Below are positions 45,438-53,023 of a stretch of 64,000 nucleotides of DNA, piece after piece. Location of the stretch: the NCBI GenBank assembly GCA_964396245.1, contig CAYNEO010000010.1, positions 17,658-81,657 on the forward strand. Reading direction: 5' to 3'. This DNA comes from CAYNEO01 sp964396245 (GTDB taxonomy: Bacteria > Zixibacteria > MSB-5A5 > GN15 > FEB-12). Below the pieces are notes generated by a model. That model saw nothing but the letters and a program-made list of their open reading frames with translations. It was not told the DNA's origin and searched no databases. Made by a program: the position numbers and the translations under genes. Each line of letters begins with the position of its first letter. The stretch's first letter is position 1.

Positions 45438-48425
45438 TTACGAAGTGAGCCGAGCAAGACGCTCCCGTGTGTCCTTTATCTCTTTCAGTTCAATCTGCGG
45501 ATTAGCCCAGTACTTCAGAATCTCAGCAAATTGCTTCCTGGCGGTAGCCACGTCGCCGAGTTCCTCATTGGCGACCGCGAGATAATACAAGGAACGCAGA
45601 AAATAGAATCCGTCGGTTGTGACGTATGGGCCGGATACAATCGGCTCCAGGTATTGTTTTGCCTGTTCAAAGTCACCTGCCGCCACGGAGTATCGCCCCG
45701 TCTGGAATAGATTCTGCGTCGATCTCTGGGTGGGGCTGTCGGCGAGTCTCTTGAATCCTTCGATAATTCTCGCCGTGTCGGATGTCGCGTACCCTTCATA
45801 GGATTCTGTCAAATTGTCCACCAGTTCCCACATTTCGCTGGGCAGGCGAGATTTGAATTCCCTCACCGCCGAGGTGAACATCGGTCGGGCGACGGAATCG
45901 TAATTCGGGTCAATGGCAACCATCAGGAATGGATGATTTAACTTCTGGAAGTTGCTCGCCCAGCGGTAGGACTCGCTGCTAAAATACACGGCGCTGTCCG
46001 GTTTACCGATGTCTTCGTATGTCGTCGCGATCGCCAGGTAATGGTTGGATATGCGGGTGCTGTCTCCGCTGATACGTGCTTGCTCGAGCGCCTCAATCTC
46101 GTACTTCAGTGCATCGACAAAACGACCCTGCCAGTTGGCGAGATTGGCCAGGTAGCCGTAGTAATCCATCATCACGTACGGATCATCGTTGTGCCCCTCC
46201 GAAATCTGTTCGGTGGTCTCAGTTGCCTTCTCGAAGTCCCGCTTTCCGATGTAGCTCCTTGTCATGTGTCGCCGCGCCGACGTGTTGGTCGGATCCAGCC
46301 GTAACAACTCCTTGCATTCCTCAATAGCATCATCGTATCGCCCCACACGATTATATACTCGTGCCAGTGCTATATAGGAAGCCGGTGACTCGGGGCTGTT
46401 GTCCTTGATCTTCCGATAATATTCGGCGGCCTTTTCGAAATTCTCGGCCCGCTCCTCCAGGTCAGCAACGAATTCGAGCGCCAGCTGAAAATCGGGATCT
46501 ATCATCAGGACCGTATCGAGTTGAGCCCGACTCGCAGCCGTGTCCATGATTATCTGGTTGAGAAATATCGCGTAAAACGCCCGGCCTTCCTTGTCGTCGG
46601 GGTAGTTGTCGACATAAGTCTTGAGTTTGACAAAAGCATCGTCGAACTTGCCCCGGAACCAGATGTCGTAATACACGGCGAGCAGGTTACGATCCTTCAA
46701 AGGCAACCGGTCCTCGTATTTCTTCGCCAACTCAAAATATGGCTGGCCCTGCTGCTGCCGGCCCCGGAATGCGTTCGCCATTCCAACCCGCATGTAGGGA
46801 AGGGCGAAGGCGGAATCAATGGCAATTGCCTTCTTGAAGAACTCTATTGACTCGTCATACCGGCCGATCCCGAATTGCTCCATCCCGAGGATGTACTGCT
46901 TGTAAGCCTCCGGCGATGATGACGTATAGGTCGTCACATTCGACCTGTCGGCGAGCATTTCTTTCATGTTCAGCGCCTGGGCGACCTTTCGGGTGAGACT
47001 GTCGACCAGCGAGAAAACGTCGTCACCGACCACTTTTTCACCAAGAATGATCTTCCCCGATTCGATATCCTCTATGCGGGCATCGATGCGGAATTTATCG
47101 CCGAGTTTGAAGAACGAGCCGGACAGGACCGCCGAAGCACCCAGCGATTTAGCGGCCGTCACACACTCCTGGTGGTTGGGTATTTCACCAAGAGTTACAT
47201 CTCGCTCGAGGCAGTCGAGCACACGGGAGCGGCTGATCAAGTTGGCCGCGCCGCCCTGCGCCAGGTCGGTCATCAATATTTCGGGTAACCCGGCCGAAAG
47301 CCAATCCAGATCGACATCGCCGGTCTTGTTCTCAAATCCGAGGACGGCCAGGGCGTTTTCCCGGGCCTGGAGGCCGGTGGATTGACCTGAATCTCCTCCC
47401 AGGAATCTGATCCATGCGAATATAACGGCGGCGACGATGATAACCGACACCGCAACCGCGGGCCACCTGAGCCTGAACACCTTCATGACCGGCCGAGGCA
47501 ATATGGAATCCTGAACACCGGAGACTGTCTCGCTCAAGCCGCTTTCATACTGACGTCGCAGACTTCGAAGATCGACTACTAAGTCACGGGTATCCTGGTA
47601 ACGGTCATCAGGCCGCTTTTGAAGGCACTTGTCGATTATCCGCTCCAGCTCCGCCGGCAGGCCCTCATTGTGCTGCCGGACAGGCGCCTGCTTCGCCTCG
47701 AGGATTTTTGCTATCGTCGAGACTTTGTCTGAGCCCTCGAACGGAAACTTCGCGGTGAACATGCGGTACAGGAGGATTCCAAACGAAAAAACGTCAGAGC
47801 GAGTATCGACCGATTCCCCGCGGGCCTGCTCGGGCGACATGTAATTTACCGTTCCGACGATTTTCCCCTCCTGAGTCAACTCTTGCGATATCGTGCCCGT
47901 GCCCGCATCACTCTCGCCGGAAAAGACGGACTCGATCGGCTTGGCCAGACCGAAATCGAGGATCTTGGGTTCCCCGCCTTCATCGACCATGATATTGTCG
48001 GGTTTGATATCGCGGTGAACCGTGTTGAGTCTGTGGGCTGCCGCGAGACCGGATGCGATCCGCTCCGCCAGCCGGAGCAGGTCGGCCATAGACAGGGTCC
48101 GTCCGGACAGGAACTCGGTCAACGACTTACCCTGGACATATTCCATCACGATGTAATTAACGGTTTCATCGGTCTCCGGGTCGCGCTCCGAGCCCATGTC
48201 ATATATGCCCATTACGTTGGGATGCGAAATTCCAGCGGCTGTTCGGGCTTCACGCATGAAACGCTCCATGCGATCCCTGCTGTCCGAGAACTCAGACGGC
48301 AGAACCTTCAGGGCGACTTTACGCGATAGTTTCTGGTCTTCAGCCAGATACACCTCGCCCATACCGCCCTCACCGAGCTTTCGAATTATCCGAAAATGTG
48401 CAAATTCCTGACCGGTCCGTAGCAT
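45438..48425 (-). CDS. Transmembrane Ser/Thr protein kinase with extracytoplasmic FlgO/TolB-like domain and TPRs
   Basis: This 995-residue receptor-type Hanks kinase has a kinase domain at ~10-290, with the Gly loop KLGEGGMGEVYLAE, catalytic Lys in VALKVLP, HRDIKPDN and DFGLAKP all intact, so it should be active. One membrane helix follows at ~320-341 (WPAVAVSVIIVAAVIFAWI). The outer part begins with ENALAVLGFENKTGDVDLDWLSAGLPEILMTDL, the FlgO/adenylate-cyclase-associated type domain. The rest is TPR repeats (SPEAYKQYILGMEQFGIGRYDESIEFFKKAIAIDS and later). Its ATG overlaps the phosphatase stop codon (TGATG), so the kinase and phosphatase are coupled in one operon. Confidence 0.92.
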   Translation of the reverse strand: MLRTGQEFAHFRIIRKLGEGGMGEVYLAEDQKLSRKVALKVLPSEFSDSRDRMERFMREARTAAGISHPNVMGIYDMGSERDPETDETVNYIVMEYVQGKSLTEFLSGRTLSMADLLRLAERIASGLAAAHRLNTVHRDIKPDNIMVDEGGEPKILDFGLAKPIESVFSGESDAGTGTISQELTQEGKIVGTVNYMSPEQARGESVDTRSDVFSFGILLYRMFTAKFPFEGSDKVSTIAKILEAKQAPVRQHNEGLPAELERIIDKCLQKRPDDRYQDTRDLVVDLRSLRRQYESGLSETVSGVQDSILPRPVMKVFRLRWPAVAVSVIIVAAVIFAWIRFLGGDSGQSTGLQARENALAVLGFENKTGDVDLDWLSAGLPEILMTDLAQGGAANLISRSRVLDCLERDVTLGEIPNHQECVTAAKSLGASAVLSGSFFKLGDKFRIDARIEDIESGKIILGEKVVGDDVFSLVDSLTRKVAQALNMKEMLADRSNVTTYTSSSPEAYKQYILGMEQFGIGRYDESIEFFKKAIAIDSAFALPYMRVGMANAFRGRQQQGQPYFELAKKYEDRLPLKDRNLLAVYYDIWFRGKFDDAFVKLKTYVDNYPDDKEGRAFYAIFLNQIIMDTAASRAQLDTVLMIDPDFQLALEFVADLEERAENFEKAAEYYRKIKDNSPESPASYIALARVYNRVGRYDDAIEECKELLRLDPTNTSARRHMTRSYIGKRDFEKATETTEQISEGHNDDPYVMMDYYGYLANLANWQGRFVDALKYEIEALEQARISGDSTRISNHYLAIATTYEDIGKPDSAVYFSSESYRWASNFQKLNHPFLMVAIDPNYDSVARPMFTSAVREFKSRLPSEMWELVDNLTESYEGYATSDTARIIEGFKRLADSPTQRSTQNLFQTGRYSVAAGDFEQAKQYLEPIVSGPYVTTDGFYFLRSLYYLAVANEELGDVATARKQFAEILKYWANPQIELKEIKDTRERLARLTS

Positions 48426-50077
48426 CAATTGTGCTCCCGCTTCAAAAGAAGCATTGTTATGTCGTCGGATCTGGGTGAGTCACCCATGAATTTGTTTATG
48501 TCATTCATCAGAACACAGGCTATCTCACCCGGTGGCATCGATCGCGAATCGACCACCAGCTGTTCCATGCGCGTCTCGCCGTATTGCTCGTTGCCGCGGT
48601 CGGCCTCCGTGACTCCGTCGGTGAAGATATAGATAAGATCTCCGGGGGAGAGGCGTACGGTCTTCGGCTCCCAGGTGAAGCCATCGAATGCGCCGATCAT
48701 AATGCCGCATGGTTCCAAATGTTCTATCTGTCCGTCACTGCGCACCAATAGCGGCGGATTGTGCCCCGCGTTGATATAATGAACCTCATCCGTCTTTGGG
48801 TCGACCACGCCGGCGAACAATGTCGCGAAGTCGCTCTGTGTGCTGTAATTGAATAACTGGGCAGACACTCGCTGCACGGCACGGGCGAGGTCAAAGCGGT
48901 CGGATTCGTAGAGAATCCTGAACGATGCCAGGATATTGGACATCAATAGTGCCGCACCCATTCCCTTACCGCTGACGTCCGCAACGACAAAAAACAGGCG
49001 GCCATCCACAAGGACGGACACATCGTACAGGTCGCCACCCACCAGGCGTGACTGTTCCTGAAGGGCATGAATCCGATAACCGGACAGCTGTGGGGGAGAG
49101 GTGACCAAGAGGTTCTTCTGTATCGACGATGCCCGCTGAAGCTCACGAGCCATCACCTGCTTCTCCTCCCGCTCGTTGAGAAGCTGGTAATTGAGCAGCC
49201 GTGACGCCAGAATATTTCCAAAGGTGGCCAGCACCCTGAGATAGTCGTCGTTGTACTGGTGCATTGGATTGGAAGTGTCCGCGTACAGAATGCCGAGCAC
49301 TTTGCCTTCGTCAAAAAGCGGCACGGCGATGGCGGATTTCAAATCCGACATGATAACCGATTGCTGACTGGCAAAGCGCGGGTCCTGGGAGGCGTCGTTT
49401 ATCAGGGTCGCATTCTTGTTACGCATGATCTCCTTGACAATCGTACGCGAAAGATGAAGTTCTCCGGGATCACGGGTTCCCGCCTTCAAGCTCGCCGCCG
49501 TGTAAATCTCACTCTCGTCGTCGGAAACGAACAGGACCGCGAACCTCTCTGCCGGAATCACTCGTGATATCATGCGAAGCGACTTCTCCAGCATGACTTC
49601 CTGCGGCTCGGTCAGCACCAGCATCTTGGCCATCTCGAAGATTGTCGGAAGTAAATCTGGCTGATCCGTAACCTTCTTGGGCAGCGGCTTCAGCGCTTCA
49701 TTGATGGACAGAAACACTGATTTCTGCGGGTCGTTTTCCGAGAGGCGGGTAGTCGGCAGCGATGAGGCGGAAACAACAGTCTCGTCACCGGAAGTCAACT
49801 TGAATTCCGTCTGACCGAACATGACGGCATCCCCGTCGTGCAACGAAACGGGGTCAGATATCCGTTCCCCGTTGACAAGGGTCCCATTGTGGCTGCCCAT
49901 GTCAGTGAGCGTTACGGTTTGCGCGTCGTCAGTGACATCGATCCGCGCGTGACCGCGAGAAACAGTCCGGTGGGGAATGCAGAAATCGCATTCCGTCTGT
50001 CTGCCTATCCGGTAGGTTCCCGGTTTCAACTCAAAGGAATAATACCTGTTACCATCTGTGCCAACGAGCTTTAGCAT
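48425..50077 (-). CDS. FHA-GAF-PP2C (SpoIIE/RsbU-type) phosphatase
   Basis: This 550-residue cytoplasmic signalling protein has an N-terminal FHA domain for phospho-Thr peptides (YRIGRQTECDFCIP, TVSRGHARI, GSHNGTLVNG). A GAF sensor domain follows (~150-300, FAVLFVSDDESEIYTAA, AIAVPLFDEGKVLGILYADT). The C-terminal SpoIIE/RsbU PP2C-like Ser/Thr phosphatase (~340-548) has VGGDLYDVSVL, VADVSGKGMGAALLMSN and YIFTDGVTEADRGNEQYGETR. The metal-binding Asp residues are present. It precedes the receptor kinase in one operon, so the two plausibly reverse each other, with FHA reading the kinase output. Confidence 0.93.
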   Translation of the reverse strand: MLKLVGTDGNRYYSFELKPGTYRIGRQTECDFCIPHRTVSRGHARIDVTDDAQTVTLTDMGSHNGTLVNGERISDPVSLHDGDAVMFGQTEFKLTSGDETVVSASSLPTTRLSENDPQKSVFLSINEALKPLPKKVTDQPDLLPTIFEMAKMLVLTEPQEVMLEKSLRMISRVIPAERFAVLFVSDDESEIYTAASLKAGTRDPGELHLSRTIVKEIMRNKNATLINDASQDPRFASQQSVIMSDLKSAIAVPLFDEGKVLGILYADTSNPMHQYNDDYLRVLATFGNILASRLLNYQLLNEREEKQVMARELQRASSIQKNLLVTSPPQLSGYRIHALQEQSRLVGGDLYDVSVLVDGRLFFVVADVSGKGMGAALLMSNILASFRILYESDRFDLARAVQRVSAQLFNYSTQSDFATLFAGVVDPKTDEVHYINAGHNPPLLVRSDGQIEHLEPCGIMIGAFDGFTWEPKTVRLSPGDLIYIFTDGVTEADRGNEQYGETRMEQLVVDSRSMPPGEIACVLMNDINKFMGDSPRSDDITMLLLKREHN

Positions 50078-50360
50078 AATCTGTCCGCGCTCCTGAACGC
50101 CGCCCCTGTATGTAAGTTGTTACACGACCGAATCGTACGATACCCTCTGCATTGCCCCAGCTCGCTCACCGGAAAATAATACGGCCGTTTCGTTGTAGCG
50201 CGCCGCAGGGCAAAACCGGCACTCCCGCTAACATACACTCCGCGAGTCTCTGAAGCAAGCAAAGGTTTTGGACGCCCTCGCCGATAGCGCCTCTGCACTG
50301 ATACTTAGACGATATACGGCGGCTATGACAGGGCCGGATAACGGTTTCCGCGAATTATTC
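50078..50360. other. Intergenic region upstream of the peptide cluster, no gene seen
   Basis: This is the divergent spacer between the phosphatase gene and the first promoter of the RiPP-like cluster. I found no reading frame with a ribosome-binding site and no convincing minus-strand promoter for the phosphatase, although one must exist here. Confidence 0.4.
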
Positions 50361-50389
50361 TTGACACAGGCTTTCGGCCACGATACTTT
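50361..50389 (+). promoter_or_regulatory. Promoter P1 of peptide unit 1
   Basis: TTGACA (50361-50366), 17-base spacer, TACTTT (50384-50389). The context ATTATTCTTGACACA is nearly repeated at P2 (51286-51300), which supports a shared promoter design. The first peptide start is 285 bases further on, so a long leader is transcribed. Confidence 0.6.
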
Positions 50390-50589
50390 TTGTGTGATCG
50401 ATTAATCAAAAGGGTTTGCCATTCAGGGCAAGGGGCCGGGCAGGGACGCCACCTCCGCATCTCGCTTTCCACTTTGTCGCGCATCGGTTCCAAGGAGAAG
50501 ACGCCGACCATAAGGGTCGTATCGCGCAGAGCCAGTCCATCCCAAAGGGATACTGTAGACGCATGTCGTGTCACTTAGACGTTTGAGAC

Positions 50590-50629
50590 AATGCGTTCCA
50601 TCCGGATCTCCCGTGTGGTCAGGGGACGC
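50590..50629 (+). promoter_or_regulatory. Conserved leader element, copy 1
   Basis: AATGCGTTC (50590-50598) and the 15-mer CCCGTGTGGTCAGGG (50610-50624) recur with nearly the same spacing at 51531-51564. GCGTTC can pair with GGACGC (50624-50629), with one G-U wobble. In copy 2 the partner is GAGCGC, with the wobble at a different position. It ends about 45 bases before the peptide 1 start. It may be a folded RNA or a protein site. Confidence 0.45.
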
Positions 50630-50673
50630 TAACCTTCAATCTGCGCTGACGGAATAAAAGGAGGTGAGAGCGT

Positions 50674-50802
50674 ATGATCTATCTGGTCAATCCCAACGAA
50701 CTCGTGAAAGAGGGCTGCACAATTTATGTCAAGCCACCACCATGCATCGACAAGTTTTGCGGTGATCGTATCCAACCCATGTACGGCGTACCGCCGATTT
50801 AA
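50674..50802 (+). CDS. RiPP-like precursor peptide 1 (42 residues)
   Basis: This is a putative ribosomal peptide precursor. It begins MIYLVNPNELVKEGC, with Cys15 at the position shared by all five paralogues. Further Cys are at 24 and 29, a PPP run at 21-23, and the tail QPMYGVPPI. The ribosome-binding site AAAGGAGGTGAGAG is almost perfectly complementary to the 16S rRNA end and lies 5-8 bases before ATG, so high translation is expected. The next peptide gene follows after 22 bases. I infer that the first ~14 conserved residues are the recognition leader and the Cys-rich middle is modified. Whether the conserved P-M-Y-G-V-P end is core or recognition site cannot be decided. The family is unknown to me. 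Confidence 0.75.
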   Translation: MIYLVNPNELVKEGCTIYVKPPPCIDKFCGDRIQPMYGVPPI

Positions 50803-50824
50803 GAAGCGGTAAGGAGGTGAGAGA

Positions 50825-50941
50825 ATGGTGTATCTGATTAATCCGACGGAACTGCTTAAGGGCGAGTGTACCGTCTACTTTTTCCCGTGCCCGACAGTTT
50901 GTCTGGACGTGGCCCATCCGCTGTACGGCATTCCGAATTGA
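50825..50941 (+). CDS. RiPP-like precursor peptide 2 (38 residues)
   Basis: A paralogue of peptide 1, 22 bases downstream and certainly in the same transcript. It begins MVYLINPTELLKGEC and has Cys at 15, 22 and 26 (the last two as CPTVC). It ends HPLYGIPN. The ribosome-binding site is AAGGAGGTGAGA, 2-6 bases from ATG depending on the anchor. It differs from peptide 1 mainly between Cys15 and the tail, the pattern expected if the ends are recognition elements and the middle is the variable product. Confidence 0.73.
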   Translation: MVYLINPTELLKGECTVYFFPCPTVCLDVAHPLYGIPN

Positions 50942-50964
50942 TGTTCGCCGGAAGCTGAGAGTAG

Positions 50965-51093
50965 ACGAACTACTTCGTTAATCTCGCGGATCTTGTCTCC
51001 GAAGGGTGAAACCGTTATCTGCCTTTCGATGACAAGTCCTGCGGTCGGAAAGTTCACCCGCGCTATGGGGTGCCGTGTGTGACTACACCCTGA
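50965..51093 (+). pseudogene. Decayed precursor peptide gene with TGA at the Cys15 codon
   Basis: In frame with peptides 1-5, this stretch reads TNYFVNLADLVSEG, then TGA, then NRYLPFDDKSCGRKVHPRYG and VPCVTTP followed by TGA. The homology to the MIYLVN...LVKEG opening and the HPxYGVP tail is clear. The start codon is ACG instead of ATG, the ribosome-binding site is reduced to GGAAGCTGAGAG, and the codon for invariant Cys15 (TGC) is TGA (51007-51009). All three changes argue for a pseudogene created by tandem duplication. The TGA coincides exactly with a Cys codon, so selenocysteine was considered, but the missing start speaks against expression. Confidence 0.65.
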
Positions 51094-51141
51094 GCTCAAG
51101 GGGCGCATCGCGGCAGGTGTCCCCCTCGCTTTGCGGCGGGA

Positions 51142-51196
51142 GTCGGCGGGAGTTGGCTCAAACACGGGTTCAAGTTCACGGTTGTATGACCGGGAG
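51142..51196 (+). repeat. Intergenic repeat copy A
   Basis: GTCGGCGGGAG (51142-51152), AACACGGGTTC (51161-51171) and ACCGGGAG (51189-51196) recur at 51882, 51900 and 51927 with spacing that differs by only one base. The sequence between the blocks is not conserved. The element follows the last peptide (or pseudogene) of its unit. Confidence 0.55.
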
Positions 51197-51293
51197 GAGA
51201 ATAAGCCGCTCTCGCCGACACGATGATAGGCATGAAAAGTAATGGAGACGAATGAGGGTGTAGTTAATACCCCCGGGGACGGTGCAATAATTC

Positions 51294-51322
51294 TTGACAC
51301 CAAATGACACCGGTCGTTATCT
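51294..51322 (+). promoter_or_regulatory. Promoter P2 of peptide unit 2
   Basis: TTGACA (51294-51299), 17-base spacer, TTATCT (51317-51322). The preceding ATTC and following C are shared with P1. It drives a leader of about 280 bases before peptide 3, the same design and length as unit 1. Confidence 0.6.
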
Positions 51323-51530
51323 TGGTTAGGTGCGCTGAAAAAGTGGGTCGCATGCTATTCAAGACATCTCGCCAACTCCACGACAGCCTCTCTCGTAATC
51401 GAAAAGCGCACCTGAAAGTTTTAATGCGAATCAGGAGTGCACCAAACACAATGGATTGGCATCTCTTCTACCAGCGTTCATCTTGGGTCAATTAACAGCG
51501 AACATGAAATCTTAATAAGAAAACGAAGGT

Positions 51531-51569
51531 AATGCGTTCTGCGGGCCGTCCCGTGTGGTCAGGGAGCGC
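51531..51569 (+). promoter_or_regulatory. Conserved leader element, copy 2
   Basis: AATGCGTTC (51531-51539) and CCCGTGTGGTCAGGG (51550-51564) are identical to copy 1. GCGTTC can pair with GAGCGC (51564-51569). It ends about 42 bases before the peptide 3 start, matching copy 1. Confidence 0.45.
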
Positions 51570-51610
51570 CGTCTGTTAAATCGAGCAACACGAAGAGGAG
51601 GTGAGACAGA

Positions 51611-51712
51611 ATGATCTATTTGATTGACCCGCAGGCCGTCGTGAAGGAGAAATGCACGGATAAGTTAACTTGCCACCCGAAATTCTATCCGCTATACGGC
51701 GTGCCGATCTGA
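51611..51712 (+). CDS. RiPP-like precursor peptide 3 (33 residues)
   Basis: The shortest paralogue. It begins MIYLIDPQAVVKEKC, has Cys at 15 and 21 only, and ends FYPLYGVPI. The ribosome-binding site is GAGGAGGTGAGACAGA before ATG. It has its own promoter (P2) and leader element. Having only two Cys shows that the third Cys of the other members is not essential to the family; one thioether or disulfide could suffice. Confidence 0.75.
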   Translation: MIYLIDPQAVVKEKCTDKLTCHPKFYPLYGVPI

Positions 51713-52127
51713 TGAACAAAGTCGATTGATTGCCGGCGAACGACTGCAAATGATTTGCCGGTAATCTCGCCGTTTTGGCTTGCGTTCGGTGAGCCAATCA
51801 ACAAAGGGGTCCTGCGGCCGCCTCGGAAATCGTCGGCGCCAAAGCACACCGTTTTCGCGGTGGTACCAGGAGTGGCGTAAGGTCGGCGGGAGGAGTCCGA
51901 ACACGGGTTCCTGCCTCCAAGTCAATACCGGGAGATGGAAGAACGGATTTCTTCCGCCGGCACTTGAGAACCATTATCACAAGTAACAATGCGTGCGACT
52001 GTTGCAGGTCCGATCCCTTGGATGTGACTGACTAACCGCGACATGAGGCGGTATAGTCCGGTGTGTATTCTCGATCGGCCGGGGTGCCGTGGGCCACGCA
52101 CGTGTCGCAAAAGGAGGTGAAAACGGT
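51713..52127 (+). other. Spacer between peptides 3 and 4, with repeat copy B
   Basis: These 415 bases contain repeat copy B and a hairpin, GGAAGAA (51937-51943) with TTCTTCC (51949-51955), that could end transcription. I see no strong promoter for peptide 4. TTGAGA at 51964-51969 has no good -10, so peptide 4 may depend on read-through from P2. No other gene is visible. Confidence 0.45.
51882..51934 (+). repeat. Intergenic repeat copy B
   Basis: This is the partner of the element at 51142-51196: GTCGGCGGGAG (51882-51892), AACACGGGTTC (51900-51910), ACCGGGAG (51927-51934). A 7-base-pair hairpin follows at 51937-51955; copy A has only a weaker GAGA/TCTC pairing at the same place. Confidence 0.55.
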
Positions 52128-52244
52128 ATGATCTATCTCGTCGATCCAGCAAAGTTGGTTCGTTCGGAGTGCTTTCCGTACTGCCTGACCAGGTGTGCGA
52201 CGGTTAACCACCCGATGTACGGTGTTCCGCCGGTCGTAAAGTAG
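52128..52244 (+). CDS. RiPP-like precursor peptide 4 (38 residues)
   Basis: It begins MIYLVDPAKLVRSEC, has Cys at 15, 19 and 23 (CFPYCLTRC), and ends NHPMYGVPPVVK. The ribosome-binding site is AAAAGGAGGTGAAAACGGT before ATG. The two x3 Cys spacings are the tightest of the family. This is a CxxxCxxxC pattern, but without further context it is more likely a modification site than a metal cluster. Confidence 0.75.
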   Translation: MIYLVDPAKLVRSECFPYCLTRCATVNHPMYGVPPVVK

Positions 52245-52447
52245 CATTGACAGGTGCTGCCTGACCGGAGGAGACATCTTGACCACGAGATGTTCGGACG
52301 CGGGAGGGGCCGTCCCTCCCGCGGTCCCGGAATCGGCCACGGGCGTTCTCGCACCGCCATGACTTGCTTGCGAGTAATTGGCGTCGCCGATAGCATCGGA
52401 CACGCGGCACATATGCGGCGAAGTTCCCGTCCGATGACAGAATGATC
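52245..52447 (+). other. Spacer after peptide 4, with strong hairpins
   Basis: ACATCT (52274-52279) pairs with AGATGT (52288-52293), and directly after it comes the much stronger hairpin below. No gene is seen. Promoter P3 begins at 52448. Confidence 0.4.
52300..52322 (+). terminator. Strong GC hairpin after peptide 4
   Basis: GCGGGAGGG (52300-52308) pairs perfectly with CCCTCCCGC (52314-52322) around a 5-base loop. No T tract follows, so it may stabilise the 3' end of the peptide transcript or pause transcription rather than terminate intrinsically. Confidence 0.45.
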
Positions 52448-52476
52448 TTGACAGTGCCGGGAGGCAAAACTATCTT
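52448..52476 (+). promoter_or_regulatory. Promoter P3 of peptide 5
   Basis: TTGACA (52448-52453), 17-base spacer, TATCTT (52471-52476). As at P1 and P2, TC precedes the -35 hexamer. It lies 273 bases before the peptide 5 start, again leaving a long leader (52477-52748) in which I see no gene. Confidence 0.55.
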
Positions 52477-52748
52477 TGTTCAAGTGTTGGTCAAAAGGGA
52501 ATCCCTCACAATACGATGTGCTCGGTCGCTGAGACTACTGCATTATTATCTCCCTGGATTCGCAAGAATCCGGCCGGGTGCGGTCTGATTAGTGCCATGA
52601 ACTGTTTGAGCTATCGTCATTCATATCATTCTCAAGTACTAACCGTCACCGGCTGTTGTACGACCTGCCCCGGCGGGTCATCCGATAGACCGGCGACGAT
52701 GTTTTGTTCCCCTAACCACCAACAAGACGTCCGAGGAGGTGAGACAGA

Positions 52749-52874
52749 ATGATCTATCTGGTCAACCCGAGTGAACTGATCAAAGAAAAGTGCACCACGA
52801 AGGACTTCACGTGCACAACGTTCTGCAAGGGTGTAGTGTATCCGATGTACGGCGTACCGCCGGTAGTACTCTAA
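52749..52874 (+). CDS. RiPP-like precursor peptide 5 (41 residues)
   Basis: It begins MIYLVNPSELIKEKC, has Cys at 15, 22 and 26 (CTTFC), and ends VYPMYGVPPVVL. The ribosome-binding site is CGAGGAGGTGAGACAG before ATG, practically the same as for peptide 3. This copy lies closest to the modification enzymes and may be co-transcribed with them, since no clear promoter was found between it and the first radical SAM gene. Confidence 0.76.
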   Translation: MIYLVNPSELIKEKCTTKDFTCTTFCKGVVYPMYGVPPVVL

Positions 52875-53023
52875 ACCGGCACTACCTTGTACTGACACTA
52901 ACCCGTCAAGAGCTCCTGCAGAAAGAGTTCCTTTTGAGGGTCGTTGTTGCTGGGACAACGGCGATTCTCCTGTCAGGTGATATCGACATGCATCGGGTTA
53001 GAGAAATGTACAGAGGGCAATGG

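Larger units (their letters stand above)
51094..51610 (+). other. Spacer between unit 1 and peptide 3, with repeat, promoter and leader element
   Basis: These 517 bases hold repeat copy A (51142-51196), promoter P2 (51294-51322) and leader element copy 2 (51531-51569). I see no further gene. A 63-codon frame starting at 51304 would begin between the -35 and -10 of P2 and lacks a ribosome-binding site. Confidence 0.5.

Noticed and set aside
51007..51009. TGA as a selenocysteine codon in the sixth peptide copy
   Set aside because: The start codon and ribosome-binding site of the same copy are also damaged, so decay explains the TGA more simply.
51304..51495. A 63-codon plus-strand frame between units 1 and 2
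   Set aside because: It starts between the -35 and -10 of promoter P2, has no ribosome-binding site and no family resemblance.
52300..52322. The strong hairpins in the peptide cluster as a CRISPR or mobile-element end
   Set aside because: There are single hairpins without repeated spacers, transposase or target duplications.
52499..52530. A QYDVLGR-stop stretch resembling the YGVP peptide tail
   Set aside because: Only a few residues agree and no matching opening is found upstream in frame; too weak to call another relic.
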